Assembly: GCA_030536615.1 (NCBI GenBank)
Contig: JAUNPQ010000009.1
Coordinates: forward strand, 1 to 51,682
Direction of reading: 5' to 3'
Length of the DNA stretch: 51,682 nucleotides
Origin: Bacteroidales bacterium
GTDB taxonomy: Bacteria; Bacteroidota; Bacteroidia; Bacteroidales; Muribaculaceae
Shown: positions 44,062 through 51,682 of the stretch, one piece after another
Layout of the letters: each line of letters begins with the position of its first letter
How positions within the stretch are numbered: the stretch's first letter is position 1
Program-made: the position numbers and the translations under genes
Notes under the pieces: model-generated
Told to the model about the DNA's origin: nothing
What the model saw: the letters and a program-made list of their open reading frames with translations, nothing else
The model's database searches: none

Positions 44062-45267
44062 ATGAATGTAAAGGATATACATATCGGCGAATATTTTTAT
44101 GATTTGCCTGATGAGCGGATTGCCAGGCATCCGCTTATGGAGCGTGACAGCTGCAAACTTCTTGTTGCTGACAGTGGTGGAGTAACCCGTGATACGGTGT
44201 TCAAGGAACTGCCCGGACTGTTGCCGTCAGACACTATGTTAGTGTATAACAACACCCGAGTTATCAATGCACGCGTCATTTTGCACAAACCCACCGGCGC
44301 AGCCATTGAAATTTTCTGTCTTGAGCCTGTGGCTCCGGCTGACTATGAGCGCAATTTCGCATCTACGGAGTCGGTTACATGGCGATGTCTGGTGGGCAAT
44401 TCCAAACGGTGGAAAGATGGAGAACTGCGTCGGGAACTGTCTGTAAATGGAAAGACTGTGACCCTGACGGCAATACGTGTGGAGCGTGAGGATGCATCTT
44501 CACTGGTGGAGTTCAGATGGGACGATAACGCTCTGACATTCGCCCAGGTCATAGAAGCGGCAGGGGTAATACCCATACCACCGTACCTTAACCGTGAGAC
44601 CGAAAGTACTGATGCCGAGGACTACCAGACAGTCTTTTCACGCATGGACGGGTCAGTTGCCGCTCCTACCGCCGGTCTTCATTTCACGGACGCGGTTCTT
44701 GAGGCGATAGACGCCCGGAGCATAAAACGTCGTGAGGTGACTTTGCATGTCGGGGCCGGAACATTCAGACCGGTACAAGGTGATGTTGTAGGTGAGCACA
44801 CCATGCACAGCGAGTTCATACAGGTGGACCGTGCACTTATAGACGAGCTTGCACTGGCACCTGATGTATTTGCTGTCGGCACTACTTCGGTACGGACTCT
44901 TGAGAGTCTTTACCATGCCGGATGCCTTATAAGCACCGGTGACTGGCGCGGTGAGGTGCCGCAGTGGTATCCATACAGCGACAATCATCCGGATCTCACC
45001 GTTGAAGCAGCCCTGACGCATCTGTCAAAGTGGCTGGAGAACAATGAAATGAAACAGTTTGTGGCGTCCACACGTATAATCATTGCTCCCGGCTATAGAT
45101 ACCGGATTGTAAAAGGAATGGTGACAAATTTCCACCAGCCGGGGAGCACACTGCTCTTGCTTGTCTCTGCTCTGATAGGAGATACGTGGCGCGAGGTGTA
45201 CAACTATGCGCTTGCGCATGGATACCGCTTTCTGAGTTATGGGGATGCCTGTCTGTTTACTGTGTAG
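44062..45267 (+). CDS. queA: S-adenosylmethionine:tRNA ribosyltransferase-isomerase
   Basis: The 401-residue enzyme makes epoxyqueuosine on tRNA during queuosine synthesis. Family motifs seen are FYDLPDERIARHPL, LVYNNTRVINARV, PPYLNRETESTDAEDYQTVF, AAPTAGLHFT, LHVGAGTFRPV and NFHQPGSTLLLLVSAL. It is longer than the E. coli enzyme (about 356 residues); the extra length is mainly in the middle of the N-terminal region, common in Bacteroidota. Downstream, 60 bases separate it from the next small gene. Confidence 0.96.
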   Translation: MNVKDIHIGEYFYDLPDERIARHPLMERDSCKLLVADSGGVTRDTVFKELPGLLPSDTMLVYNNTRVINARVILHKPTGAAIEIFCLEPVAPADYERNFASTESVTWRCLVGNSKRWKDGELRRELSVNGKTVTLTAIRVEREDASSLVEFRWDDNALTFAQVIEAAGVIPIPPYLNRETESTDAEDYQTVFSRMDGSVAAPTAGLHFTDAVLEAIDARSIKRREVTLHVGAGTFRPVQGDVVGEHTMHSEFIQVDRALIDELALAPDVFAVGTTSVRTLESLYHAGCLISTGDWRGEVPQWYPYSDNHPDLTVEAALTHLSKWLENNEMKQFVASTRIIIAPGYRYRIVKGMVTNFHQPGSTLLLLVSALIGDTWREVYNYALAHGYRFLSYGDACLFTV

Positions 45268-45327
45268 TATTTTTAATGATATAGTTTAATGTTGTATTGA
45301 TAATTCTTTGATAATAAAGGTGTAATA

Positions 45328-45777
45328 ATGGAAGGGATAATAATACTCATAGAGATTATTTTCGCTATACTTGGACTCATCCTGTTCTTCAAGGTCTGGG
45401 GAATGACCAACGATGTGCGTGCCATAATGAATGCCATGCATTATGTTGGTGATCCGGTTTTTCCTTTTGCAAGAAATTTCTGGTACAAGCTGATTGCGGA
45501 AGTTCTCAGAGGCAGAGTAAAAAATTTCAAGTCATGTTCACTGTCTTATGCATCTCAGGGCAAGAAAATAATAACGTTGAACGATGATGGCGGCTACGAC
45601 GGGAGTGCCGGCGTTGTCATTGTTACAACCGATGGCTTGCAACATGCTGTAAAGATTGATTTTTCAATCAATTACGACGGTGATTACCGTAGACTGAAAA
45701 ACTGGTATGTTGAGGCCTTGAGCATTGACGGAAAGAATGCCATGACAGAGAACCATGATTCTGCGAGCATTATATGA
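45328..45777 (+). CDS. Small membrane-anchored protein of unknown function
   Basis: The 149-residue protein has one N-terminal hydrophobic helix (about 3-23, MEGIIILIEIIFAILGLILF) and a soluble rest that includes two short strands and the DGGYDGSAGVVIVTTDGLQH region. No domain is recognised. An N-out or N-in orientation cannot be decided. It sits between queA and the converging ruvC gene. Confidence 0.6.
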   Translation: MEGIIILIEIIFAILGLILFFKVWGMTNDVRAIMNAMHYVGDPVFPFARNFWYKLIAEVLRGRVKNFKSCSLSYASQGKKIITLNDDGGYDGSAGVVIVTTDGLQHAVKIDFSINYDGDYRRLKNWYVEALSIDGKNAMTENHDSASII

Positions 45778-45783
45778 TCTATA

Positions 45784-45803
45784 GGGGCTTGGTTTATAGC
45801 CTC
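45784..45803. terminator. Weak hairpin between converging genes
   Basis: GGGGCT (45784-45789) pairs with AGCCTC (45798-45803), one G-U pair, in the 46-base gap between the 149-residue gene and ruvC. No clear T-run. Confidence 0.25.
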
Positions 45804-45823
45804 AACAATATGTAATGATTTGA

Positions 45824-46384
45824 TCAACGGCCTTTTATGCGGTCGGGATTCTTCCTGGCAAAGTCTTTCCAGGATGATGCTCCGGCTTTTTTCAGTGGCC
45901 GCGAGGATTCGTAATGATGGCACAACGCAGCGGCAAGCGCATCAGTGGCATCCATCTCAAGATCATCAAGACTTGACTGAGGGATGTTGAGAATGCGGCG
46001 CAGCATTTCGCGCACTTGTTCCTTTGACGCGGCTCCGTTCCCGGTGATGGCCATTTTGATTGAGCGTGGCTCATATTCCGTTATCGGCACCTGACGTGCC
46101 ATGGCTGCTGCCATGGCAACTCCCTGTGAGCGCCCTAATTTAAGCATTGACTGTACATTTTTGCCGAAAAAAGGAGCTTCAATGGCCATTTCATCAGGGA
46201 TATACTGTTCCACAAGTGCCAGCACGCGGTCATATATCCGGTGAAGCCGCATGTAATGGTCCTCGAATTTATTGAGCTTTATAACACCCATTGCCATCAG
46301 TGAGGGTGTTTTGTCGTTGACCTTTAGAATGGCATAGCCCATAAGATTCGTTCCGGGGTCTATGCCTATTATGATTTTCTCCAT
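45824..46384 (-). CDS. ruvC: Holliday junction resolvase RuvC
   Basis: The 186-residue nuclease has the four acidic catalytic residues: Asp in [14 protein letters not shown] (about D8), Glu in [11 protein letters not shown] (about E69) and two Asp in [14 protein letters not shown] (about 142-146). It resolves Holliday junctions with RuvAB. The C terminus is longer than in E. coli (basic [13 protein letters not shown] tail). Its start shares one base with the stop of the DUF4286 gene. Confidence 0.95.
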   Translation of the reverse strand: MEKIIIGIDPGTNLMGYAILKVNDKTPSLMAMGVIKLNKFEDHYMRLHRIYDRVLALVEQYIPDEMAIEAPFFGKNVQSMLKLGRSQGVAMAAAMARQVPITEYEPRSIKMAITGNGAASKEQVREMLRRILNIPQSSLDDLEMDATDALAAALCHHYESSRPLKKAGASSWKDFARKNPDRIKGR

Positions 46385-46695
46385 CAGTCCACAAGTTCAA
46401 GATAAGTGGAGAAGAAAAGAATCTTTTGTCCCCAGCGCTCATGCATGTCACGGCGTATTTCGGCTCCGTGGGTGTCATGCCATCGGTGTGCTTCATGGAG
46501 TGTTGCCGCTTTCAGCTGGCAGGCTATGTTCATCCCCTCCGGATCCTCAGCCGAGCCACCGAGAACACGTAATATGGAAGGTTCGGTGACAGTGCCGCTC
46601 TCAAGAGCCTTGGGCACATAATGTTCTTTGAGCCATTTTGTAAACTCATGGCGCAGAGGGCAAGGAAGATGGAAAGTGGTGTTTATTACAATCAT
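46384..46695 (-). CDS. DUF4286 family protein
   Basis: The 103-residue protein ([31 protein letters not shown]) matches the small ferredoxin-like-fold DUF4286 family that is common in Bacteroidota and often lies beside ruvC, as here. No catalytic motif is evident. Overlaps ruvC by one base and the GT2 gene by ATGA. Function unknown. Confidence 0.8.
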   Translation of the reverse strand: MIVINTTFHLPCPLRHEFTKWLKEHYVPKALESGTVTEPSILRVLGGSAEDPEGMNIACQLKAATLHEAHRWHDTHGAEIRRDMHERWGQKILFFSTYLELVD

Positions 46696-47462
46696 TTCCT
46701 GAGACGTGATTTTGCAATGAGAAAGCGTGGCACGAAAGTGAGATGACGCAGCAGAGTGGGGAGTGTGCCGTAGTAATGTGACATTATCCGGAAGCGCTCC
46801 ACAAGTGATTTCCGGCGGTTTCTGGTGGTCATGCCCTCACTGAGATAGTCTATTGTGGTGCAGCCGGTGTATATGTTGCTGCGTGAATGTTGCAGGCAGC
46901 GTATGCACCACTCATAGTCAGATGAGAATCGCCATCGCGTGTCATACAGTGGCGCTATGCGGCGCAGGACGGTGAATGCTTGATGGCACACCAGCATGCC
47001 GTGCCTGAATGATTTGAGAGTCAGCTCCTCCGGGGCTGTGAGATGTCGCGGACCTAAATATGCGCCATCGTTGTCAACAAGATCAGTCTGGCCGTAGACA
47101 ATCCCCGGATAATCATTGTCGAGAATGGTGTCGGCGAGGATCTGAAGGGTGTCAGTGGTGTGAAACTTGTCTCCGGCATTGAGAAAGATGAGATAATCGC
47201 CGGTAGCAACGGCCATAGCCTTGTTCATGGCATCATAGATTCCCTTGTCGGGGCTGCTGAATATACGGGTACGTGCGGTGGCATGCTCGCCTACAGCTGT
47301 CAGGGTAGAATCTTTTGACACACCGTCCATGATGATATGTTCATACAGCATGCATGTCTGTGATGCCACACTGAGCATTGTCGGCACAACTGTCGTTTCA
47401 GCATTATATGTGACGGTTATTATGCTGAAAAGAGGCCGTGGGGTTTCTATGGTGCTGGACAT
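46692..47462 (-). CDS. GT2 glycosyltransferase (WcaA-like)
   Basis: The 256-residue protein starts MSSTIETPRPLFSIITVTYNAE, with the GT-A motif YLIFLNAGDKFH near 92-103 and DMSSDYEWCIRCL-like (RFSSDYEWCIRC) in the C-terminal half. It resembles WcaA/EpsE-type transferases of the kind used for surface polysaccharides, although it lies outside the main locus in a ruvC-DUF4286 operon. A full promoter lies at 47487-47518. Confidence 0.88.
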   Translation of the reverse strand: MSSTIETPRPLFSIITVTYNAETTVVPTMLSVASQTCMLYEHIIMDGVSKDSTLTAVGEHATARTRIFSSPDKGIYDAMNKAMAVATGDYLIFLNAGDKFHTTDTLQILADTILDNDYPGIVYGQTDLVDNDGAYLGPRHLTAPEELTLKSFRHGMLVCHQAFTVLRRIAPLYDTRWRFSSDYEWCIRCLQHSRSNIYTGCTTIDYLSEGMTTRNRRKSLVERFRIMSHYYGTLPTLLRHLTFVPRFLIAKSRLRK

Positions 47463-47486
47463 GTCTCGTAAGGGAATAAATTAATG

Positions 47487-47518
47487 CAAATATAAAGAGA
47501 TTTATCAAACCAATCAAA
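47487..47518 (-). promoter_or_regulatory. Promoter of the GT2-DUF4286-ruvC operon
   Basis: Minus strand TTTG (47518-47515), 20 bases, TATATTTG (47494-47487), with a leader of about 18 bases. Confidence 0.65.
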
Positions 47519-47527
47519 AAAATGTAT

Positions 47528-47535
47528 TATCTTTG
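47528..47535 (+). promoter_or_regulatory. -7 box of the tricorn protease gene
   Basis: TATCTTTG, 30 bases before the ATG at 47566. No convincing TTTG at the usual distance. It is interleaved with the divergent promoter at 47487-47518. Confidence 0.4.
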
Positions 47536-47565
47536 TAACAAATAAACCATATCGCATTAAAAAGG

Positions 47566-50500
47566 ATGAAGATGAGACATTTCTTTATTGCCGTGTCGCT
47601 GTTGTGCGCGCCGGCCGTTTTTGCCACTACTCCACTTTGGCTGCGTGATGTAAAGATCTCGCCTGATGGCAAGACAATAGCTTTTACATACAAAGGTGAT
47701 ATATATACCGTTGACACTACGGGTGGTCAGGCCTGGAAAGTGACAGGAAGCCCGTCATATGAGGCAAATCCCGTATGGAGTCCTGATGGGAAGAAACTTG
47801 CGTTTGCCAGTGACCGTAACGGCAATATGGATGTGTTTGTTGTGGATGTGCGCGGTGGCACACCATTGCGTCTCACTTTCGACTCCGCTAATGAGATTCC
47901 CGAATGCTTCAATCCGGAAGGTACCGAGGTGCTCTATTCCGCATCCATTCAGGATCCGGCATCAAGTGCGCTGTTCCCGTCCGGACGAATGACAGAACTG
48001 TACGCCGTTCCTGTTGCGGGAGGCGCCCGCAGACAGATCCTTGCAACTCCTGCTCAAATGTTGTCATGGGGCACTGACCGAACAAAAGACGGATGGTTTC
48101 TGTATCAGGATGTAAAAGGGTTTGAGGATGAGTGGCGTAAGCATCATACCTCAAGTGTCACACGTGACATATGGCGCTATGACATGGCGAACGGACGCCA
48201 CACAAACCTGACAAACCGTGCGGGCGAGGACCGTAATCCGGTTGTTGCCGGCAACAAGTTCTATTTCCTTTCAGAGCGCAACGGCGGTTCAATGAACGTT
48301 TATGTGGCTGACGTCAACGACGCGTCATCGGCCAAGGCTCTCACCGCATTCAAAGAGCATCCGGTGCGTTTCCTGTCACGTGGAGCGGACGGCACACTGT
48401 GCTTCACTTATGATGGCGAGATCTACACAATGAAAGCTGGGCTCAAGCCCGTCAAGGTCAAAATTGACATTGTGGATGAGGATGCCAATCAGCCTGAACG
48501 TCTGGCTGTCACTTCCGGCGCACGTGAAGTGGCTCCGTCACCCGACGGGAAAAGCGTGGCCATCGTTGTCCGCGGTGATGTGTTTGTGACATCAACAGAA
48601 TACAAGACAACCAAACAGATCACCAACACGGTTGAGGCCGAAAAAGATGTGGTGTGGGCTCCGGATGGCAAAGCGCTGTATTATACATCTGACCGCGACG
48701 GAAAAGTCAACATATATAAAGCGACCATGGGACGCGAGGATGATCTGAATTTCCCCAATGCCACCATCATCAATGAAGAGCCGGTGTTCAAGGCTGACAA
48801 CACGGAACGCATGGTGCCCCGGATCTCGCCCGACGGCAAGAAAATTGCATATATCGCCGACCGCAACAAACTCATGGTGCGTGATCTGAAAGGCGGCTCC
48901 CCAAAACAAATAAATGACAGCCGGCTTAATCCGGAGCGCACATGGGGCTTCAATTATGCCTGGAGCCCTGATTCAAAATGGATTGTCGCCGAGGTGATGG
49001 ACCGCAAGCACGAGCCATATGCCGACATTGCCATCATAAATATTGAGACCGGCAAGATGACCAACCTGACCAATTCCGGATATTTTGCCGAGAACCCGAA
49101 ATGGGTGCTTGACGGCAATGCCATATTGTTCATGACAGATCGCTATGGTATGCGCAATCATGCCTCATGGGGCTCTATGAGCGATGCCATGCTCGTTTTC
49201 CTGAACCGGGACGCTTATAACAAATATAATCTCAGTGAGGAAGACTATGCACTCAGAAAAGAACTGGAGAAGAAAAATAAAAAAGACAAAGACTTCTCAT
49301 CTGACAAAAAGAAAAAAGACAAGGACAAAGACAAGGATAAGGATGGAAAAGAATCGGCTGACAGCGCCAAAAAAAGTAAGGACATCACCGTTGAACTTGA
49401 TGGCATTGAAGACCGTATTGTGCGTCTGACACCCACATCAACCAATATGAGGGATGCCGCGCTGAACAGCGACGGAGACGTGCTCTACTATCTTGCATCA
49501 GGACAGAAAGGCGTGCAGCTCTGGAAACTGAATCTGCGCAAGGATGACAGTCATAGTGTTGTCGCTGCCGTGTCCGGCATGAGTGGTCTCATACACACAG
49601 AAGATGGCAAAAGTATATTCCTGATTGGTCGCAACATACAGAAACTTGATCCGAAAACAGACAAACTCAAGATGGTGAACTTCTCATCGTCAAAGGTGCT
49701 TGACCATGCCGCCGAGCGCAATTACATGTTTGACTATGTGGCGCGTGAGGAAGGAAAGCGCTTCTATAATGAGAAAATGCATGGCGTTGACTGGCCCGCG
49801 CTGACATCGCACTACCGCAAGTTTATGCCCCATATCGGCAACAACTATGACTTTGCCGAATTGCTCAGCGAACTTCTTGGTGAACTCAATGTGAGCCATA
49901 CCGGCGGCAGATATTCACACCGTGGCGGCGCTTCCGCTGAACGTACGGCATCATTCGGACTGCTCTATGACATGTCATATACCGGCGATGGACTGATGAT
50001 TGACGAAGTGCTTACAGACGGACCCTTTGACCGTGCCGACTCAAAAGTGACAGCAGGAACCGTCATAACCGGAATAAACGGAGCCAAACTGAAAGCCGGT
50101 GACGATGTGACACCGCTTCTGAATGATATTGCCGGCAAAAAAACTCTTGTCTCATTGAAGAAAGGCAACGAGACATGGGATGAGGTAATACTTCCCGTCA
50201 GCCGGACAAAATATAATGACCTGTTGTATGCCCGCTGGATAAAACAACGTGCCGCCGATGTTGACAGATGGTCAGACGGCCGTCTGGGATATGTTCATAT
50301 CGAGTCAATGTCTGATGAACCTTTCCGTGCGGCATATTCCGATATACTTGGAAAATACAATGACAGAGAAGGCATTGTTGTTGACATACGCTGGAACGGT
50401 GGGGGACGTCTGCACGAGGATATTGAGGTTTTCCTCAGCGGCAAGAAATATCTGACACAGGAAATACGTGGCGTTGACATATGTGACATGCCCTCACGCC

Positions 50501-50844
50501 GCTGGAACAAACCCTCTATAATGGTCATGTCGGAGGCCTGCTATTCAAACGCCCACGGAACACCCTGGGTATATAAGCATCAGGGACTCGGCAAGCTTGT
50601 CGGCGCACCGGTTCCCGGCACGATGACCTCCGTAAACTGGGTTACCATGCAGGATCCAACCATGGTGTTCGGAATACCGGTCATAGGCTATCGCACTGCC
50701 GAAGGGACATATCTTGAGAACTCACAACTTGAGCCGGACATAAAAGTGTTCAACTCGCCTGAAACAGTTGTAAAGGGCGAGGATACTCAGCTCCGCAAGG
50801 CTGTTGAAGAACTTCTCAAGGAAATAGACAGCAAACGGAAATGA
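47566..50844 (+). CDS. Tricorn-type S41 protease with PD40 propeller
   Basis: The 1092-residue protein has a signal peptide (KMRHFFIAVSLLCAPAVFA). A six- or seven-bladed PD40 beta-propeller follows (blades such as ISPDGKTIAFTYKGDIY, WSPDGKKLAFASDRNG, ISPDGKKIAYIADRN), up to about 550. A highly charged Lys/Asp linker (about 567-600) leads to a second propeller, then a C1 helical domain, a PDZ domain (about 800-890) and the S41 peptidase core. GIVVDIRWNGGG and MSEACYSNAHG supply the oxyanion/nucleophile region with Ser. Tricorn homologues degrade peptides; this one is exported to the periplasm. The next gene overlaps by ATGA. Confidence 0.92.
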   Translation: MKMRHFFIAVSLLCAPAVFATTPLWLRDVKISPDGKTIAFTYKGDIYTVDTTGGQAWKVTGSPSYEANPVWSPDGKKLAFASDRNGNMDVFVVDVRGGTPLRLTFDSANEIPECFNPEGTEVLYSASIQDPASSALFPSGRMTELYAVPVAGGARRQILATPAQMLSWGTDRTKDGWFLYQDVKGFEDEWRKHHTSSVTRDIWRYDMANGRHTNLTNRAGEDRNPVVAGNKFYFLSERNGGSMNVYVADVNDASSAKALTAFKEHPVRFLSRGADGTLCFTYDGEIYTMKAGLKPVKVKIDIVDEDANQPERLAVTSGAREVAPSPDGKSVAIVVRGDVFVTSTEYKTTKQITNTVEAEKDVVWAPDGKALYYTSDRDGKVNIYKATMGREDDLNFPNATIINEEPVFKADNTERMVPRISPDGKKIAYIADRNKLMVRDLKGGSPKQINDSRLNPERTWGFNYAWSPDSKWIVAEVMDRKHEPYADIAIINIETGKMTNLTNSGYFAENPKWVLDGNAILFMTDRYGMRNHASWGSMSDAMLVFLNRDAYNKYNLSEEDYALRKELEKKNKKDKDFSSDKKKKDKDKDKDKDGKESADSAKKSKDITVELDGIEDRIVRLTPTSTNMRDAALNSDGDVLYYLASGQKGVQLWKLNLRKDDSHSVVAAVSGMSGLIHTEDGKSIFLIGRNIQKLDPKTDKLKMVNFSSSKVLDHAAERNYMFDYVAREEGKRFYNEKMHGVDWPALTSHYRKFMPHIGNNYDFAELLSELLGELNVSHTGGRYSHRGGASAERTASFGLLYDMSYTGDGLMIDEVLTDGPFDRADSKVTAGTVITGINGAKLKAGDDVTPLLNDIAGKKTLVSLKKGNETWDEVILPVSRTKYNDLLYARWIKQRAADVDRWSDGRLGYVHIESMSDEPFRAAYSDILGKYNDREGIVVDIRWNGGGRLHEDIEVFLSGKKYLTQEIRGVDICDMPSRRWNKPSIMVMSEACYSNAHGTPWVYKHQGLGKLVGAPVPGTMTSVNWVTMQDPTMVFGIPVIGYRTAEGTYLENSQLEPDIKVFNSPETVVKGEDTQLRKAVEELLKEIDSKRK

Positions 50845-51437
50845 TCCCCGTAGACCGTAATAAAGATATTGAAAAAGACATAAACTCTGCCGTCCGGGTT
50901 CTCCGTGACGGCGGAGTGATTCTCTATCCCACTGACACGGTGTGGGGAATAGGCTGCGATGCGACGGATGAGAAAGCTGTGCGGCGCATCTATGCTCTGA
51001 AACGCCGTGATGACCACAAGGCCTTGATTACGCTTGTTGACAGTGAGGAAATGCTGGCACGTACGGTAAGCAATATCCCGGCCGCTGCCTATGACATGAT
51101 GCATGAAACGGAATTCCCCCTGACAATTGTCTATGATCAGGGCACCGGCGTTGCTGATTCACTCAAAGGAGATGACGGCACTATAGGCGTGAGGATTACA
51201 CGTGAATATATATCTTCTGAGATATGCCGCCGTCTGGGACACCCTCTGGTATCAACATCGGCCAATATAAGCGGAGAGCCGGCAGCCCGGTGCTTCAGCG
51301 AAATTTCCCGGGAGGTGCTTGACAATGTTGATTACATTTGTACAAGCCGGCGCGATGAAACGGTTGATGATGTGCCGCGTCCATCATCGGTTGTAAGGAT
51401 ATGTGCTGATAACTCATTTAAAATATTGAGAAAATGA
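50841..51437 (+). CDS. tsaC: Threonylcarbamoyl-AMP synthase
   Basis: The 198-residue Sua5/YrdC protein contains VLRDGGVILYPTDTVWGIGCD (key part LYPTDTVWGIGCD, about 28-40), KRRDDHKALITLV, TIGVRI and the HPLVSTSANISGEPA motif. It makes threonylcarbamoyl-AMP for t6A in tRNA. It lies between the tricorn protease gene and a glycosylphosphotransferase gene, with ATGA overlaps on both sides. Confidence 0.95.
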   Translation: MIPVDRNKDIEKDINSAVRVLRDGGVILYPTDTVWGIGCDATDEKAVRRIYALKRRDDHKALITLVDSEEMLARTVSNIPAAAYDMMHETEFPLTIVYDQGTGVADSLKGDDGTIGVRITREYISSEICRRLGHPLVSTSANISGEPAARCFSEISREVLDNVDYICTSRRDETVDDVPRPSSVVRICADNSFKILRK

Positions 51438-51682
51438 GGGGAGAGCGGCGTCAGTTGTTCAGGTATCTGATATGCGATTATATGGCACTCAATGCCGGAT
51501 GGATGCTTTTTACACTGATCCGTTATCTTTTTCTGCCTCCGGATATGAAGACAGGCATGGCTTTCGGCGCTTATGTCACAATGCTTCCGGTAGTTGCCGG
51601 CCAGGTCCTCGTTCCGGTGCTGATGATGGGTATGTACTGGTTGTCAGGGTACTATAATACTGTATTCTTCAAGTCTCGCCTT
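51434..51682 (+). CDS. Polyprenyl glycosylphosphotransferase-like membrane protein, truncated by window edge
   Basis: The first 83 residues are present, starting MRGERRQLFRYLICDYMALNAG; ATG overlaps the tsaC stop. Hydrophobic segments lie near 15-32 and 44-68. The end, MYWLSGYYNTVFFKSRL, resembles the SGYYNxxFFKSR motif of exopolysaccharide biosynthesis polyprenyl glycosylphosphotransferases (WcaJ-like). The catalytic domain lies outside the window, so the call rests on the N-terminal region only. Confidence 0.6.
   Translation, partial: MRGERRQLFRYLICDYMALNAGWMLFTLIRYLFLPPDMKTGMAFGAYVTMLPVVAGQVLVPVLMMGMYWLSGYYNTVFFKSRL

Noticed and set aside
49245..49445. Lys/Asp-rich region of the tricorn gene as a separate gene or a frameshifted artefact
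   Set aside because: The frame is continuous through the region and the repeats encode only a charged linker between propeller domains.
1..51682. CRISPR arrays, tRNA or rRNA genes
   Set aside because: No spaced direct repeats of CRISPR form and no tRNA-like cloverleaf or rRNA sequences were seen in the intergenic gaps. The only tandem repeats are the 75-base palindromic units.

Overview
The window looks like a chromosomal segment from a member of the Bacteroidales, most likely Muribaculaceae or a close relative; the family-level call is an inference. Several things support it: a MoxR/BatA/BatB aerotolerance-type operon, a PorQ type IX secretion protein, an UpxY-type NusG paralogue heading a polysaccharide operon, a short eukaryote/archaeal-type prolyl-tRNA synthetase, a DUF4286 protein, a TonB receptor with a carboxypeptidase-like plug extension, and many promoters of the Bacteroidota form TTTG-N19-21-TAnnTTTG.

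Layout. 1-5763 (minus): moxR, DUF58, BatD-like, batA, batB and a truncated batC-like TPR lipoprotein. 5989-9957 (minus): proS, a GtrB-like glycosyltransferase, a canonical HU and an unusual HU-transmembrane-LysM protein, ending in an intrinsic terminator. 10059-12457 (minus): cmk, ispH, a DnaQ-like exonuclease and a small lipoprotein. Upstream of cmk lie a tandem palindromic repeat, an unrecognised 270-residue protein and porQ. 14743-17777 (plus): a NapH-NapG-like fused polyferredoxin and an exported iron-sulphur aldo/keto reductase. 17819-39015 (minus): a roughly 21 kb surface-polysaccharide locus. It starts with upxY, then two tandem acyltransferases, ugd, wzx, several glycosyltransferases, a third acyltransferase and a Wzy-like polymerase. 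It ends with a DegT aminotransferase, a HAD phosphatase, gmd, fcl and a WecA-like initiator. 39300-51682: a TonB receptor, cvfB, rsmG, an MBL hydrolase, queA, a small membrane protein, ruvC with DUF4286 and a GT2, a tricorn-type protease, tsaC, and the first part of a polyprenyl glycosylphosphotransferase.

How the genes work together. In the polysaccharide locus a WecA-like enzyme would load the first sugar on undecaprenyl phosphate. Ugd would supply UDP-glucuronate, and Gmd with Fcl would supply GDP-L-fucose. The glycosyltransferases extend the unit, acyltransferases decorate it, Wzx flips it and the EpsG-like protein polymerises it. Almost every gene junction from 39015 to 24167 overlaps by 1-8 bases or is separated by a few bases.

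Most notable observations. (1) A 75-bp tandem palindromic repeat occurs at two distant loci. In three of its four copies it carries an exact TTTG-N20-TAnnTTTG promoter, and at each locus the promoter nearest the gene fires into a start codon about 15 bases beyond the predicted transcription start (cmk and the DegT aminotransferase). It looks like a portable promoter. (2) One glycosyltransferase gene is split at a run of seven G; eight G would restore a single 395-residue enzyme, so this may be a phase-variable switch. (3) A membrane-spanning HU-LysM protein could link nucleoid to peptidoglycan. (4) The fused NapH-NapG-like polyferredoxin sits with a Tat/lipoprotein-signal aldo/keto reductase, suggesting quinol-driven reduction outside the cytoplasm.
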